NCBI GenBank assembly: GCA_041161065.1
Contig: JBEAVE010000006.1
Span: forward strand, 62,001 to 126,000
Source of the DNA: DYRG01 sp041161065
GTDB lineage: Bacteria > Pseudomonadota > Gammaproteobacteria > Beggiatoales > Beggiatoaceae
Direction of reading: 5' to 3'
Length of the DNA: 64,000 nt
Shown: positions 33,756 through 41,969 of the stretch, in pieces
Numbering within the stretch: the stretch's first letter is position 1
Layout of the letters: each line of letters begins with the position of its first letter
The notes under the pieces: model-generated
What the model saw: the letters and a program-made list of their open reading frames with translations, nothing else
Told to the model about the DNA's origin: nothing
Databases searched by the model: none
Position numbers and translations under genes: made by a program

Positions 33756-34115
33756 ATGGCGGGCAAAGCATTTTTCCTCATTCGCATTAACGATCACGTG
33801 CAATATCTGAAGAAAATTAATCGTACATTAGACGGGCAGGATACTTTTCAAGGTTGCAGTCATTCTGAGTGCAAATTAGGCAAATGGATTTACGGTGAAG
33901 GAGAAAGCGAAGTTGCTGCATTAAATAATCCTCGAGCAATAGAACTTTTTGAAGCCCTCAAAGAACCCCATCTGCAATTTCACAACATGAGCCAACTTGC
34001 TTTAGAAAAAAACCTCGCCGGCGATAAGATCGGCGCGCAACAAGCCATCACAGAAATGCACAAACTTTCAACTATTGTTTATAACAGGCTATTAGATTTA
34101 GATAAAATAGCTTAA
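33756..34115 (+). CDS. Stand-alone CZB (chemoreceptor zinc-binding) domain protein
   Basis: The 119-residue product is a lone CZB domain. The characteristic zinc ligands are all visible: His14 in DHVQYLKKI, Cys39 in CKLGKW, and His72 and His76 in PHLQFHNM. CZB domains usually sit at the end of chemoreceptors or diguanylate cyclases and sense zinc or hypochlorous acid through the His3Cys site. Here it is a separate protein between a Roadblock protein and a receiver-like protein, suggesting that it feeds metal or redox input to the GTPase module. AAGGAG at 33743-33748 is a strong ribosome binding site. Confidence 0.87.
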   Translation: MAGKAFFLIRINDHVQYLKKINRTLDGQDTFQGCSHSECKLGKWIYGEGESEVAALNNPRAIELFEALKEPHLQFHNMSQLALEKNLAGDKIGAQQAITEMHKLSTIVYNRLLDLDKIA

Positions 34116-34122
34116 CTTTTTT

Positions 34123-34156
34123 CTTTCTCCAAACGACATGGGTAATTTGGAGAAAG
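34123..34156 (+). other. Intra-operon RNA hairpin
   Basis: CTTTCTCCAAA (34123-34133) and TTTGGAGAAAG (34146-34156) form a perfect 11-bp stem with a 12-nt loop between the CZB gene and the receiver-like gene. No T-run follows. The stem ends just before GAGGA, the ribosome binding site for ATG 34170, so it may affect mRNA stability or translation. Confidence 0.5.
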
Positions 34157-34169
34157 TGAGGACTCTCCT

Positions 34170-35333
34170 ATGAAGAAAAATACCATCAATATTTGTGCAG
34201 TGGGTTTAGAAATCCAGTTTGAAAAAATGCTTCATTGGGTGTTTGAACACAAAGCAAATAACTTTGTACTGTCGTCAGAAGAAAACGCCGATGCTTGCAT
34301 TTTTGATTTCGATAGTTTGCACGCCAAAGAACGCTGGCACACTTACCGCAAACATTATCCACACCTTCCCGCCATTATTTTGTCATTGCATGATAACGTG
34401 CCTGAGAAACAGTTTTTTATTAAGAAACCCGCCGAGCTTGACCAATTTATTAATGTATTACATAAATTAGAGAAAGTGGTTATACAAAATCGCCGATCCC
34501 TCCCGATAAAAAACGATTTACCACCCCCCAAAGAAGAACTCATTTTAAGAATTCGCTCTTCCGAAAAAAAATCGCTTCATCAAGCAAATAAAACATTTGG
34601 AAATGAACAGCTTAAAACCTTGTCGAATTATGCAGAATCTTCCGTTTGCGGATTTGAATCGGATATCAATCCACAAGATGAACAGGCGGTTTTAAAAGTT
34701 AGTTATGAGCGGTCGAGACGCTTGCAAGGTTTGATAGAAAAATCCTTAGAAACGGCTAAAAATAGTGGTTGTGTTAATCGTTTGAAAGGCACAATGGGAG
34801 AACTCTTGCTTGATCCTCTGAATCAGCGCGTGTTGTGCGGCGTTAAAGAACAAACTTTGAACAGTTTAATGCTGCTGCCGGCAAAAAATCTCGCTATAGA
34901 AACCCAATTACTTTCTCCAAATCAAGCCAAAGAATACATTAAAACCTCTAATATCCCTTTTCATTATGAAAAACTAGATGCTTTTCTTTGGAAAGTAGCG
35001 ATTTTAACTGCTCACGGAAGAGTACCCACCGGAACAGACTTAAATGCCCCCGTTATTCTCATGCGATGGGCTAATTTTACTCGTTTGATGATTACGCCTT
35101 ATGCTTTACAAATCAATGCGTTATGGTCTGATTCGCCTTATTCTTTAATAGAAACCGCCGCTTTACTAAAAATCCCCCAGCGTTATGTTTTTTCATTGTA
35201 CAGTGCAATGTTTGCGCTTAATTTAGCGTGCGTCACTTCTAATATTTCTCCGCATAAGAAACGGACGCTTTCAACCATTTCTCCAGAAAAACGGGGCTTA
35301 TTTCAACGTTTATTAGCAAAACTGTCTTTTTAG
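34170..35333 (+). CDS. Unknown protein with degenerate receiver-like N-terminus
   Basis: I do not recognise this 387-residue protein. Residues 1-100 alternate strands and helices like a receiver (CAVGLEIQFEKML, ACIFDFDSL, PAIILSLHD, FFIKKPAELDQFI), with the FDFD at the place of the phospho-acceptor and KKP like the conserved lysine-proline, but the acidic pocket at the first strand is missing. A charged linker follows, and the C-terminal half (about 170-370) ends in a helical, winged-helix-like region (LIETAALLKIPQRYVFSLYSA). It lies 6 bases before the GTPase gene and is probably its effector or regulator. Confidence 0.6.
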   Translation: MKKNTINICAVGLEIQFEKMLHWVFEHKANNFVLSSEENADACIFDFDSLHAKERWHTYRKHYPHLPAIILSLHDNVPEKQFFIKKPAELDQFINVLHKLEKVVIQNRRSLPIKNDLPPPKEELILRIRSSEKKSLHQANKTFGNEQLKTLSNYAESSVCGFESDINPQDEQAVLKVSYERSRRLQGLIEKSLETAKNSGCVNRLKGTMGELLLDPLNQRVLCGVKEQTLNSLMLLPAKNLAIETQLLSPNQAKEYIKTSNIPFHYEKLDAFLWKVAILTAHGRVPTGTDLNAPVILMRWANFTRLMITPYALQINALWSDSPYSLIETAALLKIPQRYVFSLYSAMFALNLACVTSNISPHKKRTLSTISPEKRGLFQRLLAKLSF

Positions 35334-35338
35334 AAACC

Positions 35339-35872
35339 ATGAGCGATTACAAAATTATTTTTACCGGTCCAACAGGCGCGGGCAAATCAACTGCGATCGC
35401 CGCCTTGAGCGATGTGCCCCCCGTTAAAACTGAAGCAAAGTCCAAAGAAACAATAGGTTACGTCGGAAAAAACGGGATCACCGTCGCACTAGATTACGGG
35501 ATTTTGAAATTGTCCGATCACGATAAAGTGCATTTGTTCGGCACGCCGGGACAGGAACGCTTTGATTTTATGTGGGATATTTTGACGGAGGGCGGATTGG
35601 GGCTTATTTTGTTGATCAACAACACCCGACCTGATCCTTTGCAAGATATGACATTTTTTTTACAGGCTTTTCAAGGATTTATCAGCAAAACAAAACTGGC
35701 GGTCGGCATCACTCGAATGGATTTGCAAGCCACGCCCACGTTGGAGGATTTTCACCAAATCCTGCGTGAACACCACTTGAATCCTCCGTTGTTTGAAATA
35801 GACGCGCGCTCAAAACACGACATTACGTTGTTATTGCAGGCGTTGCTGTATTCGTTGGATTGCGGATTGTAA
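35339..35872 (+). CDS. MglA-like small GTPase
   Basis: The 177-residue product is a Ras-like GTPase: P-loop GPTGAGKS (residues 10-17), switch II block HLFGTPGQERFDFMW and a G4-like TRMD in GITRMDLQ instead of the canonical NKxD. A G5-like EIDARSKHD follows. Proteins of this kind pair with Roadblock proteins and control polarity or surface motility. The Roadblock gene at 33365 fits as its regulator. The deviant G4 motif may alter guanine selectivity. The gene ends before a bidirectional terminator. Confidence 0.85.
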   Translation: MSDYKIIFTGPTGAGKSTAIAALSDVPPVKTEAKSKETIGYVGKNGITVALDYGILKLSDHDKVHLFGTPGQERFDFMWDILTEGGLGLILLINNTRPDPLQDMTFFLQAFQGFISKTKLAVGITRMDLQATPTLEDFHQILREHHLNPPLFEIDARSKHDITLLLQALLYSLDCGL

Positions 35873-35893
35873 AACAAGAGGAAAACAAAAAAG

Positions 35894-35928
35894 AAAAAAG
35901 GCGCTGCTTTTAAAACAACGCCTTTTTT
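35894..35928. terminator. Bidirectional terminator between the GTPase and lipoprotein genes
   Basis: AAAAAAGGCG (35894-35903) and CGCCTTTTTT (35919-35928) are perfect 10-bp arms, with A and T runs at the outer ends so that it works on both strands. It lies between two convergent stop codons. Confidence 0.85.
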
Positions 35929-35945
35929 AGCTACCAATAAGGAGA

Positions 35946-36308
35946 TTATTGTGCGGGATTTGCAGCAGGTGCAGGCTCAACAGCTTTGGCTTTAGCTTTT
36001 TTAGCCTTTTTGCTGTATTTTTTCTTAGCTTTTTTGCCTTTTTTAGACTTTTTGCCTTTTTTAGACTTTTTGCTCTTCTTAGCTTTTTTCGCAGGCATTT
36101 CTTCTACGATTTTAGCTCTAGGAGCTGGGACTGCTTCAGATTTTACCGCAGGAGCTACAGGAGCAACTGGGGTAGCTTTTTCTACTTTGGTAGTAGCTTC
36201 AGCTTTAGGAGCGTCTTCAGGTTTTGCAGTTTTGCTGCAAGCACCAACTAACAACAACGCAGCAATACTAACTGCTGCACCAAGTAATTTAAGAGATTTG
36301 CTTAACAT
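35946..36308 (-). CDS. Lysine-rich outer-membrane-type lipoprotein, function unknown
   Basis: From ATG 36308 (GGAGAAATTTCGTTA before it) the product has 120 residues. It begins with a lipoprotein signal peptide and lipobox LVGAC with Cys24. The mature chain is an Ala/Pro/Val/Glu-rich linker (about 30-72) followed by a strongly basic Lys-Ser-Gly-Ala tract (about 74-110) with repeated KKGKKSKK-type units, and a Pro/Ala tail. The frame extends 28 codons upstream, but that part lacks a good start and would hide the signal peptide. A role in binding peptidoglycan, polyanions or DNA is only a guess from charge. It is monocistronic. Confidence 0.75.
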   Translation of the reverse strand: MLSKSLKLLGAAVSIAALLLVGACSKTAKPEDAPKAEATTKVEKATPVAPVAPAVKSEAVPAPRAKIVEEMPAKKAKKSKKSKKGKKSKKGKKAKKKYSKKAKKAKAKAVEPAPAANPAQ

Positions 36309-36520
36309 TAACGAAATTTCTCCATGCACGGGGTTGTGATCAAAAATGCAACATACTCGCTGGTGAGCTTGTATGCTACGCCCTTGAAGCAATTGTACGC
36401 TTCAGGTGTTAAGATTTTGGCACAATAGCTTATTTAACGCAAGTGAAAAGTTTAATTTTTTTGAATCGGGGGGCAGCGATCGGGTTGTCCCAATTTCCCT
36501 AAAACCTAGATATTTATCAA

Positions 36521-38626
36521 ATGGATACCTTAAAAACGACTGATTTATGCAACATTTTTGTAGCACTGGCGCGCTTTTACAACAAACCTCTCTCTGCGGG
36601 TGTGCTTTGTCGGGAGGTGATTGGCGAAGAATTAACCCCTAATAAATTCAAAGAGATAGCCCATAATGCAGGGTTTAGCAGTGCCTTTGTGAAGCGAACA
36701 ATCTCCAATTTTCAACCCTTTGAATTACCTGCTATTTTAATTCTCAATAATCAGCAGTCAGTTTTGTTGCTAAAATACAACGATACAACCTGCCAGATTT
36801 TGACCGCCGATCACCCCGACACGCCCCAAACGATTTCAACCCATGACTTAAATTACAGTGGTCATAGTTTTTTGGTGCGTCCGCGCCGTTGGTTTGACCT
36901 GCGCAGTGCCGATTTTTTCACCCCCCGCGCGCATTGGTATTGGCAAACCATTTGGCAAGCGTGGGCATTGTACGGGGAAGTGGTGCTTGCTTCCTTAATA
37001 ATCAATGTGTTGGGATTAGCGATCCCGTTATTTGTGATGAATGTCTACGATCGGGTCGTGCCAAATCAAGCCCTAGAAACATTATGGGTTTTTGCGATTG
37101 GCATTGGAATCGTGTTAATTTTTGACGGAATTTTGCGAGGATTGCGCGGCTATTTCATTGATATTGCAGGAAAACGCGCGGATCGACAATTATCAAGACG
37201 GGTATTATCGCATTTGTTGCACACCCCGCTCGCCAATCAACCGCCGTCCATCGGCAGTTTTGCCAGCCATTTGCACGAATTTGAAAGTTTCCGCGATTTC
37301 TTCACGTCCGCCGTCTTATCAACGTTAATTGATATTCCTTTTAGTGCATTGTTTATAATCGTTATTTTTATTTTAGGCGGACAATTAGCAATCATTCCGT
37401 TATTTGCAATGTTACCTGTTTTATTGTTTAGTATTTTGTTACAATTCCCTTTGCAAAAAAACATTGGAGAAACCCTGCGTGCTTCAACTCAAAAACAAGC
37501 AATGTTAATTGAAACATTGAACGGTTTAGAAACCATTAAAACGCTAGCGTCTGAACAGAGCATTTTGCAACGTTGGGCGGGTTTAATTGATCACGCTGCG
37601 AAATACAGTTTGCGTTCAAAAAGTTGGTCGGCAATGAATGTTCACGTTGCGCTATTTGTTCAACAGTTTTCTTATGTTTCAATGGTCGTTTTTGGGGTTT
37701 ATTTAATTACTAATGGTGCATTAACGGTTGGGGGTTTGATTGCGTGCACGATTTTGAATGGACGCGCCCTTGCACCTCTAACTCAAATTGCGGGTTTATT
37801 AATGCGTTATCAACAATCAAAAACGGCATTTCAAGCGTTAAATAAAGTCATGGCGCAACCTCAAGAACATTCTATAGAACAATCTACCTTAGAAACGCCC
37901 ATTTTAACAGGAGAACTTACCTTTAAACAACTGCATTTCATTTATCCTAATGCACCTCAACCCAGCTTAAAAGAAATAAACTTACATATCAAAAGCGGAG
38001 AAAAAGTGGGTATCATTGGGCGCACAGGTTCAGGTAAAAGTACTTTAGCAAAATTATTATTAAATTTATATCAACCTTCAGAAGGAAATGTATTAGTCGA
38101 TGGATTAGATGTGCGACAATTTGATCCCATAACTATTCGCCAGCAATTAGGTTATGTTCCTCAAGAAATTACGCTGTTTTATGGAACAATTCGTGATAAT
38201 TTAATTATGGGTTCTCCTTTGGTCACTGATCAACAATTATTGCAAGCAATTCGGATTGCAGGCATAGAGGAATGGTTGCAACGTTATCCGTTAGGTTTAG
38301 AAATGCCCATTGGAGAAAATGGACGGGGTTTATCAGGAGGACAACGCCAAAGCATTGCATTAGCCAGATCATTAATCAATAATCCTAATATTTTATTATT
38401 TGATGAACCCACCAACGGATTAGATAATCAAGCGGAAGAACAATTCAAACAACGATTACAACCTTATTTGGTGACTAAAACATTATTGTTAATTACCCAC
38501 CGTGCAAGTTTGTTAAATTTGGTCGACCGATTGATTGTACTCGATAATGGAAAAATTATCGCTGATGGTGCTCGAGACGTTATTTTACAAGCTCTTTCAA
38601 ATGGACAGATAAAAACTCATGCGTGA
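36521..38626 (+). CDS. LapB-type type I secretion ABC transporter
   Basis: The 701-residue inner-membrane exporter has an N-terminal C39-peptidase-like domain (about 1-130) without the catalytic cysteine, the normal state in LapB/HlyB-type transporters where this domain only binds the substrate. The membrane domain (about 150-440) contains IPLFVMNVYDRVVPNQALETLW, a strong marker of the LapB/LssB group (blocks VMNVYDRV and PNQA). The ATPase has Walker A GRTGSGKS, signature LSGGQRQS, and Walker B ILLFDEPTNGLD. No adaptor, TolC-like gene or RTX adhesin is in the window. The 3' end overlaps uvrD by 8 bases. Confidence 0.9.
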   Translation: MDTLKTTDLCNIFVALARFYNKPLSAGVLCREVIGEELTPNKFKEIAHNAGFSSAFVKRTISNFQPFELPAILILNNQQSVLLLKYNDTTCQILTADHPDTPQTISTHDLNYSGHSFLVRPRRWFDLRSADFFTPRAHWYWQTIWQAWALYGEVVLASLIINVLGLAIPLFVMNVYDRVVPNQALETLWVFAIGIGIVLIFDGILRGLRGYFIDIAGKRADRQLSRRVLSHLLHTPLANQPPSIGSFASHLHEFESFRDFFTSAVLSTLIDIPFSALFIIVIFILGGQLAIIPLFAMLPVLLFSILLQFPLQKNIGETLRASTQKQAMLIETLNGLETIKTLASEQSILQRWAGLIDHAAKYSLRSKSWSAMNVHVALFVQQFSYVSMVVFGVYLITNGALTVGGLIACTILNGRALAPLTQIAGLLMRYQQSKTAFQALNKVMAQPQEHSIEQSTLETPILTGELTFKQLHFIYPNAPQPSLKEINLHIKSGEKVGIIGRTGSGKSTLAKLLLNLYQPSEGNVLVDGLDVRQFDPITIRQQLGYVPQEITLFYGTIRDNLIMGSPLVTDQQLLQAIRIAGIEEWLQRYPLGLEMPIGENGRGLSGGQRQSIALARSLINNPNILLFDEPTNGLDNQAEEQFKQRLQPYLVTKTLLLITHRASLLNLVDRLIVLDNGKIIADGARDVILQALSNGQIKTHA

Positions 38627-40943
38627 ATTAGAAAAAGTAGCTTATTTAGTTGAATCTTTAAATCCTCAACAACGCGAAGCGGTAACATCGCCCGCTGGAA
38701 ATGTTTTAGTGTTAGCGGGAGCAGGCAGTGGAAAAACTAAAGTTTTAACGCATCGTTTTGCGTGGTTAATGGAAGTAGAAAAGATTTCTCCACAAGCCAT
38801 TTTAGCGGTAACATTTACCAATAAAGCTGCAAATGAAATGCGGGAGCGTTTGAACAAACTTTTACATTTGAATCCGCGTAATTGGTGGGTAGGAACTTTT
38901 CATGGTTTGGCGCACCGTTGGTTGCGACAACATTGGCAGGAAGCAAACTTACCACAATCATTTCAAATCCTCGATAGCGATGATCAATTACGCATTATTA
39001 AGAAAATATTAAAAGAAAGTTTGAAATTAGATGAAAAAGTGTGGATTCCTGTGCAAATTCAAGGTTACATTAGTCGCGCTAAAGATCAAGGATTTCGTCC
39101 GCCTTATGTAGAAACCTTTGATAATTATTCTCGAACGATGAAAATGATTTATGAAACCTACCAACAATATTGTGATCAAAATGGTTTAGTAGATTTTGGT
39201 GAATTATTACTAAGAGTGTATGAACTTTGGCATTATAATCCTAATTTATTAGCATATTATCAGCAGCGTTTTCCTCACATTTTAGTCGATGAGTTTCAAG
39301 ATACTAATAATATTCAATATGCGTGGTTGCAACAGTTAATGGGACAAACAGGTTACGCATTTGTCGTGGGTGATGATGATCAATCAATTTATGGTTGGCG
39401 TGGTGCAAAAGTAGGTAATGTTCGGCGATTTCAAAAAGATTTCTCAAATGTGCAATTAGTGCGTTTAGAACAAAACTACCGTTCTACTAAAACTATTTTA
39501 GCAGCGGCGAATGCATTAATTGAGAAAAATAATTCAAGAATGGGTAAGAAACTGTGGACTGAAGGTCATGCGGGTGAACCATTACGTTTGTTTAATGCAA
39601 TGGATGAAAAAGAGGAAGCTCGTTTTATTGGTGAACGCATTCAACAATGGGTTTCTCAGAACAAACAACATAAGGATTGCGCGATTTTATATCGTTCTAA
39701 TGCACAATCGCGAATTTTGGAGGAAACGTTAATTCAACTGCGGTTGCCGTATCGAATTTATGGGGGATTACGTTTCTTTGAACGTCAAGAAATCAAAGAT
39801 GCTCTCGCTTATTTGCGTTTATTAACGAATCAAAATGATGATACTTCCTTTGAAAGAGCAATTGCAGTTCCTCCACGTGGCATTGGCGATGTGACAATGG
39901 AAAAATTGAGAGAATACGCTCGCCAACATCAAGTTTCTTTATGGCAAGCAACTGATGCTTTAGTTCAAGAAAAACGTTTTTTTCAAAACTTAAAAAGCCA
40001 AGTAAATCAACCGCTTTCATTATTAGAGGATACAGAAAACGCTAGTTTAATTTCTCACGAACTAAATCCGAGAGCAATTAATTTATTGCGCAATTTTTTA
40101 GAAATGATTTTAACTCTGCGTAAAACAACTGCACAAATACCTTTACATCAATTAGTCTCAGCCGTTTTAATTCAAACAGGATTGCTCAAATTTTATCAAG
40201 AAAAAAAAGGCGAAAAAGAACAAATGCGTGCAGAAAACTTACAAGAGTTAATTAATGCTGCAAAAGGATTTGAAGTTGATAGCACGGAGGGTTTGATACC
40301 CTTAATTGCATTTTTGAGCAACGCCGCATTAGAATCGGGAGAAAAACAAAGTGATCCCAATCAAGATGCAGTGCAATTAATGACATTACACGCGGCAAAA
40401 GGTTTGGAGTTTCCAGTGGTGTTTCTTTGTGGATTAGAAGAAGGTTTATTTCCTCACATAATGTCTTCACAAACAGTTGAAGATTTAGAGGAAGAACGCC
40501 GCTTATGTTATGTTGGAATTACTCGAGCAATGCAGCATTTGTATTTGAGTTATGCAGAAAGCCGTTCAATGCGTGGTTCAACCAGTTTTACTCGCCCATC
40601 TCGATTTCTAGGAGATATTCCAAAAACTTTGATTGAGGATATTCGTTTAAAAACCCCCATTGTAAAACAAAATGCCTTTTCACCTGCTCCGCCACGTTGG
40701 GAAAATAAAAATCGGTTTGAATCCTATAAATCTCAGATAGATCAATCTATAACTAAACCTCAAGCATGGGTTGATCCGAAAGCTAGTTTTAGAATTAACC
40801 AAAAGGTTAAACATGAGAAGTTTGGGGTTGGAATCGTACTAGCAAATGAAGGAAAAAATGAACAAGAGCGAGTATATATTGATTTTGGAAAACAGGGTAA
40901 GAAATGGCTGGTTTTAAGTTACGCAAATTTGCAACTTGTATAA
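38619..40943 (+). CDS. uvrD: DNA helicase II (UvrD)
   Basis: The 774-residue superfamily 1 helicase works in nucleotide excision and mismatch repair. Visible motifs: Q-motif NPQQREAV, Walker A GAGSGKT, LVDEFQDTN (motif II), GDDDQSIYGWRGA (III), RSNAQSR, LMTLHAAKGLEFPVVF (V) and YVGITRAM (VI). The C-terminal Tudor-like region (KHEKFGVGIV, IDFGKQGKKWL) marks UvrD rather than Rep. The gene overlaps the transporter by 8 bases. It is slightly longer than E. coli UvrD (720). Confidence 0.94.
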   Translation: MRELEKVAYLVESLNPQQREAVTSPAGNVLVLAGAGSGKTKVLTHRFAWLMEVEKISPQAILAVTFTNKAANEMRERLNKLLHLNPRNWWVGTFHGLAHRWLRQHWQEANLPQSFQILDSDDQLRIIKKILKESLKLDEKVWIPVQIQGYISRAKDQGFRPPYVETFDNYSRTMKMIYETYQQYCDQNGLVDFGELLLRVYELWHYNPNLLAYYQQRFPHILVDEFQDTNNIQYAWLQQLMGQTGYAFVVGDDDQSIYGWRGAKVGNVRRFQKDFSNVQLVRLEQNYRSTKTILAAANALIEKNNSRMGKKLWTEGHAGEPLRLFNAMDEKEEARFIGERIQQWVSQNKQHKDCAILYRSNAQSRILEETLIQLRLPYRIYGGLRFFERQEIKDALAYLRLLTNQNDDTSFERAIAVPPRGIGDVTMEKLREYARQHQVSLWQATDALVQEKRFFQNLKSQVNQPLSLLEDTENASLISHELNPRAINLLRNFLEMILTLRKTTAQIPLHQLVSAVLIQTGLLKFYQEKKGEKEQMRAENLQELINAAKGFEVDSTEGLIPLIAFLSNAALESGEKQSDPNQDAVQLMTLHAAKGLEFPVVFLCGLEEGLFPHIMSSQTVEDLEEERRLCYVGITRAMQHLYLSYAESRSMRGSTSFTRPSRFLGDIPKTLIEDIRLKTPIVKQNAFSPAPPRWENKNRFESYKSQIDQSITKPQAWVDPKASFRINQKVKHEKFGVGIVLANEGKNEQERVYIDFGKQGKKWLVLSYANLQLV

Positions 40944-40979
40944 CCTAAAAAGCCATTTGTAAATATTGTTAAAGTTATT

Positions 40980-41144
40980 TTATTTTTCTTGGGTATCATT
41001 GGTGTTGTGTTCGGGGAGTTGTTTCTCGACTTCTTGTTCCAAAGATTTGATTTGACGTTCTAAGCACAGTTGCTCAAATTCTAGGCGTTTAATCCTTTCT
41101 TGTAAGGCTTTCTGAATGATATTTGGTGCGGATTTGAGAGACAT
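40980..41144 (-). CDS. Small coiled-coil protein of unknown function
   Basis: A 54-codon gene with ATG at 41144 and TAA at 40980-40982, preceded by GGAGGAAAGGTG, one of the strongest ribosome binding sites in the window. The product is mostly one charged helix with heptad-like leucines (LQERIKRLEFEQLCLERQI, KSLEQEVEKQL) and a polar tail. It lies 21 bases after moeB on the same strand and should be co-transcribed. The length and helix resemble SlyX-like proteins only superficially; no family is recognised. Confidence 0.65.
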   Translation of the reverse strand: MSLKSAPNIIQKALQERIKRLEFEQLCLERQIKSLEQEVEKQLPEHNTNDTQEK

Positions 41145-41165
41145 CACCTTTCCTCCATTAAATGA

Positions 41166-41918
41166 TCATTTGAATTGTGAAGAACAAATTGGGCAATCTG
41201 CATCTTTTGGGACTTTAATTGTGCGCCATTCCATTGTGAGCGCGTCCATAATTAAAAGTTTTCCACATAATGTGTCGCCAATGTCGAGTAAAATCTTAAG
41301 TGTTTCAGCGGCTTGCAAACTTCCAATGACCCCTGTTAAAGGTGCAAAAATGCCCAACCGAGAGCAAGTGTCGCCTTCACCCCCTATATCTTTATAAATA
41401 CATTCATAACAAGGACTTAGCGGTTGTTGGGGATTGAAAACGGTGAGTTGGGCTTCAAAACGAATTGCCGCGCCAGAAACTAAGGGTTTTCTCGCTTTAA
41501 CGCACGCCCGATTGATTGCAAAACGGGTTGGAAAATTATCACTGCAATCTAAAACAACATCGGCTAAAAAAACTTGTTTCTCCAACATTTCATCGTCTAA
41601 TAAATAATCTAGTGCAATGATGTCAATATCGGGGTTTTGAGCCTTTAAACGTTGTAAAGCAGAGGAGGCTTTTGTTTGACCCAAATGATCCGTGGTGTGT
41701 AAAATTTGTCGTTGTAAATTAGAGAGTTCCACGCGATCGTAATCACAAATCACTAATTGTCCAATGCCCGCCGCCGCTAAATAAAGGGCTGCCGGCGACC
41801 CTAAACCGCCTAATCCAATGATAAGAACGCGCGATTTCAATAATTTCATTTGACCGATTTCTCCAACTTGAGGAAGAAGGATTTGACGGCTATAACGTTG
41901 TGTTTGTAATTCGTTCAT
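41166..41918 (-). CDS. moeB: MoeB/ThiF-type sulfur-carrier adenylyltransferase
   Basis: The 250-residue E1-like enzyme activates the C-terminus of a small sulfur carrier (MoaD or ThiS). Motifs: RYSRQILLPQVGEIGQ, the nucleotide loop IIGLGGLGSPAALYLA, CDYDRVELSNLQRQ, VLDCSDNFPTR and the zinc cysteine pairs CYEC and CPIC. The length equals E. coli MoeB (249), and the QRYSRQ start favours MoeB, but ThiF cannot be excluded without thiS or moaD nearby. It is divergent from dnaQ. Confidence 0.85.
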   Translation of the reverse strand: MNELQTQRYSRQILLPQVGEIGQMKLLKSRVLIIGLGGLGSPAALYLAAAGIGQLVICDYDRVELSNLQRQILHTTDHLGQTKASSALQRLKAQNPDIDIIALDYLLDDEMLEKQVFLADVVLDCSDNFPTRFAINRACVKARKPLVSGAAIRFEAQLTVFNPQQPLSPCYECIYKDIGGEGDTCSRLGIFAPLTGVIGSLQAAETLKILLDIGDTLCGKLLIMDALTMEWRTIKVPKDADCPICSSQFK

Positions 41919-41969
41919 AATATGATTTCTGTGTTATGCTTTTGGGCTATTTTAATCAAGGAAAATAAT

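Noticed and set aside
35949..36339. Long plus-strand open frames opposite the lipoprotein gene, rich in Phe and Leu
   Set aside because: They are the mirror of the lysine-rich repeat and have no ribosome binding site or family motif.
36309..36392. 28-residue extension of the lysine-rich lipoprotein
   Set aside because: It would bury the lipoprotein signal peptide, and the ATG at 36308 has a good ribosome binding site.
36385..36404. Small hairpin TGAAGC/GCTTCA upstream of the transporter gene
   Set aside because: Six-base arms only, no T-run and no other copy seen; too weak to call an operator.
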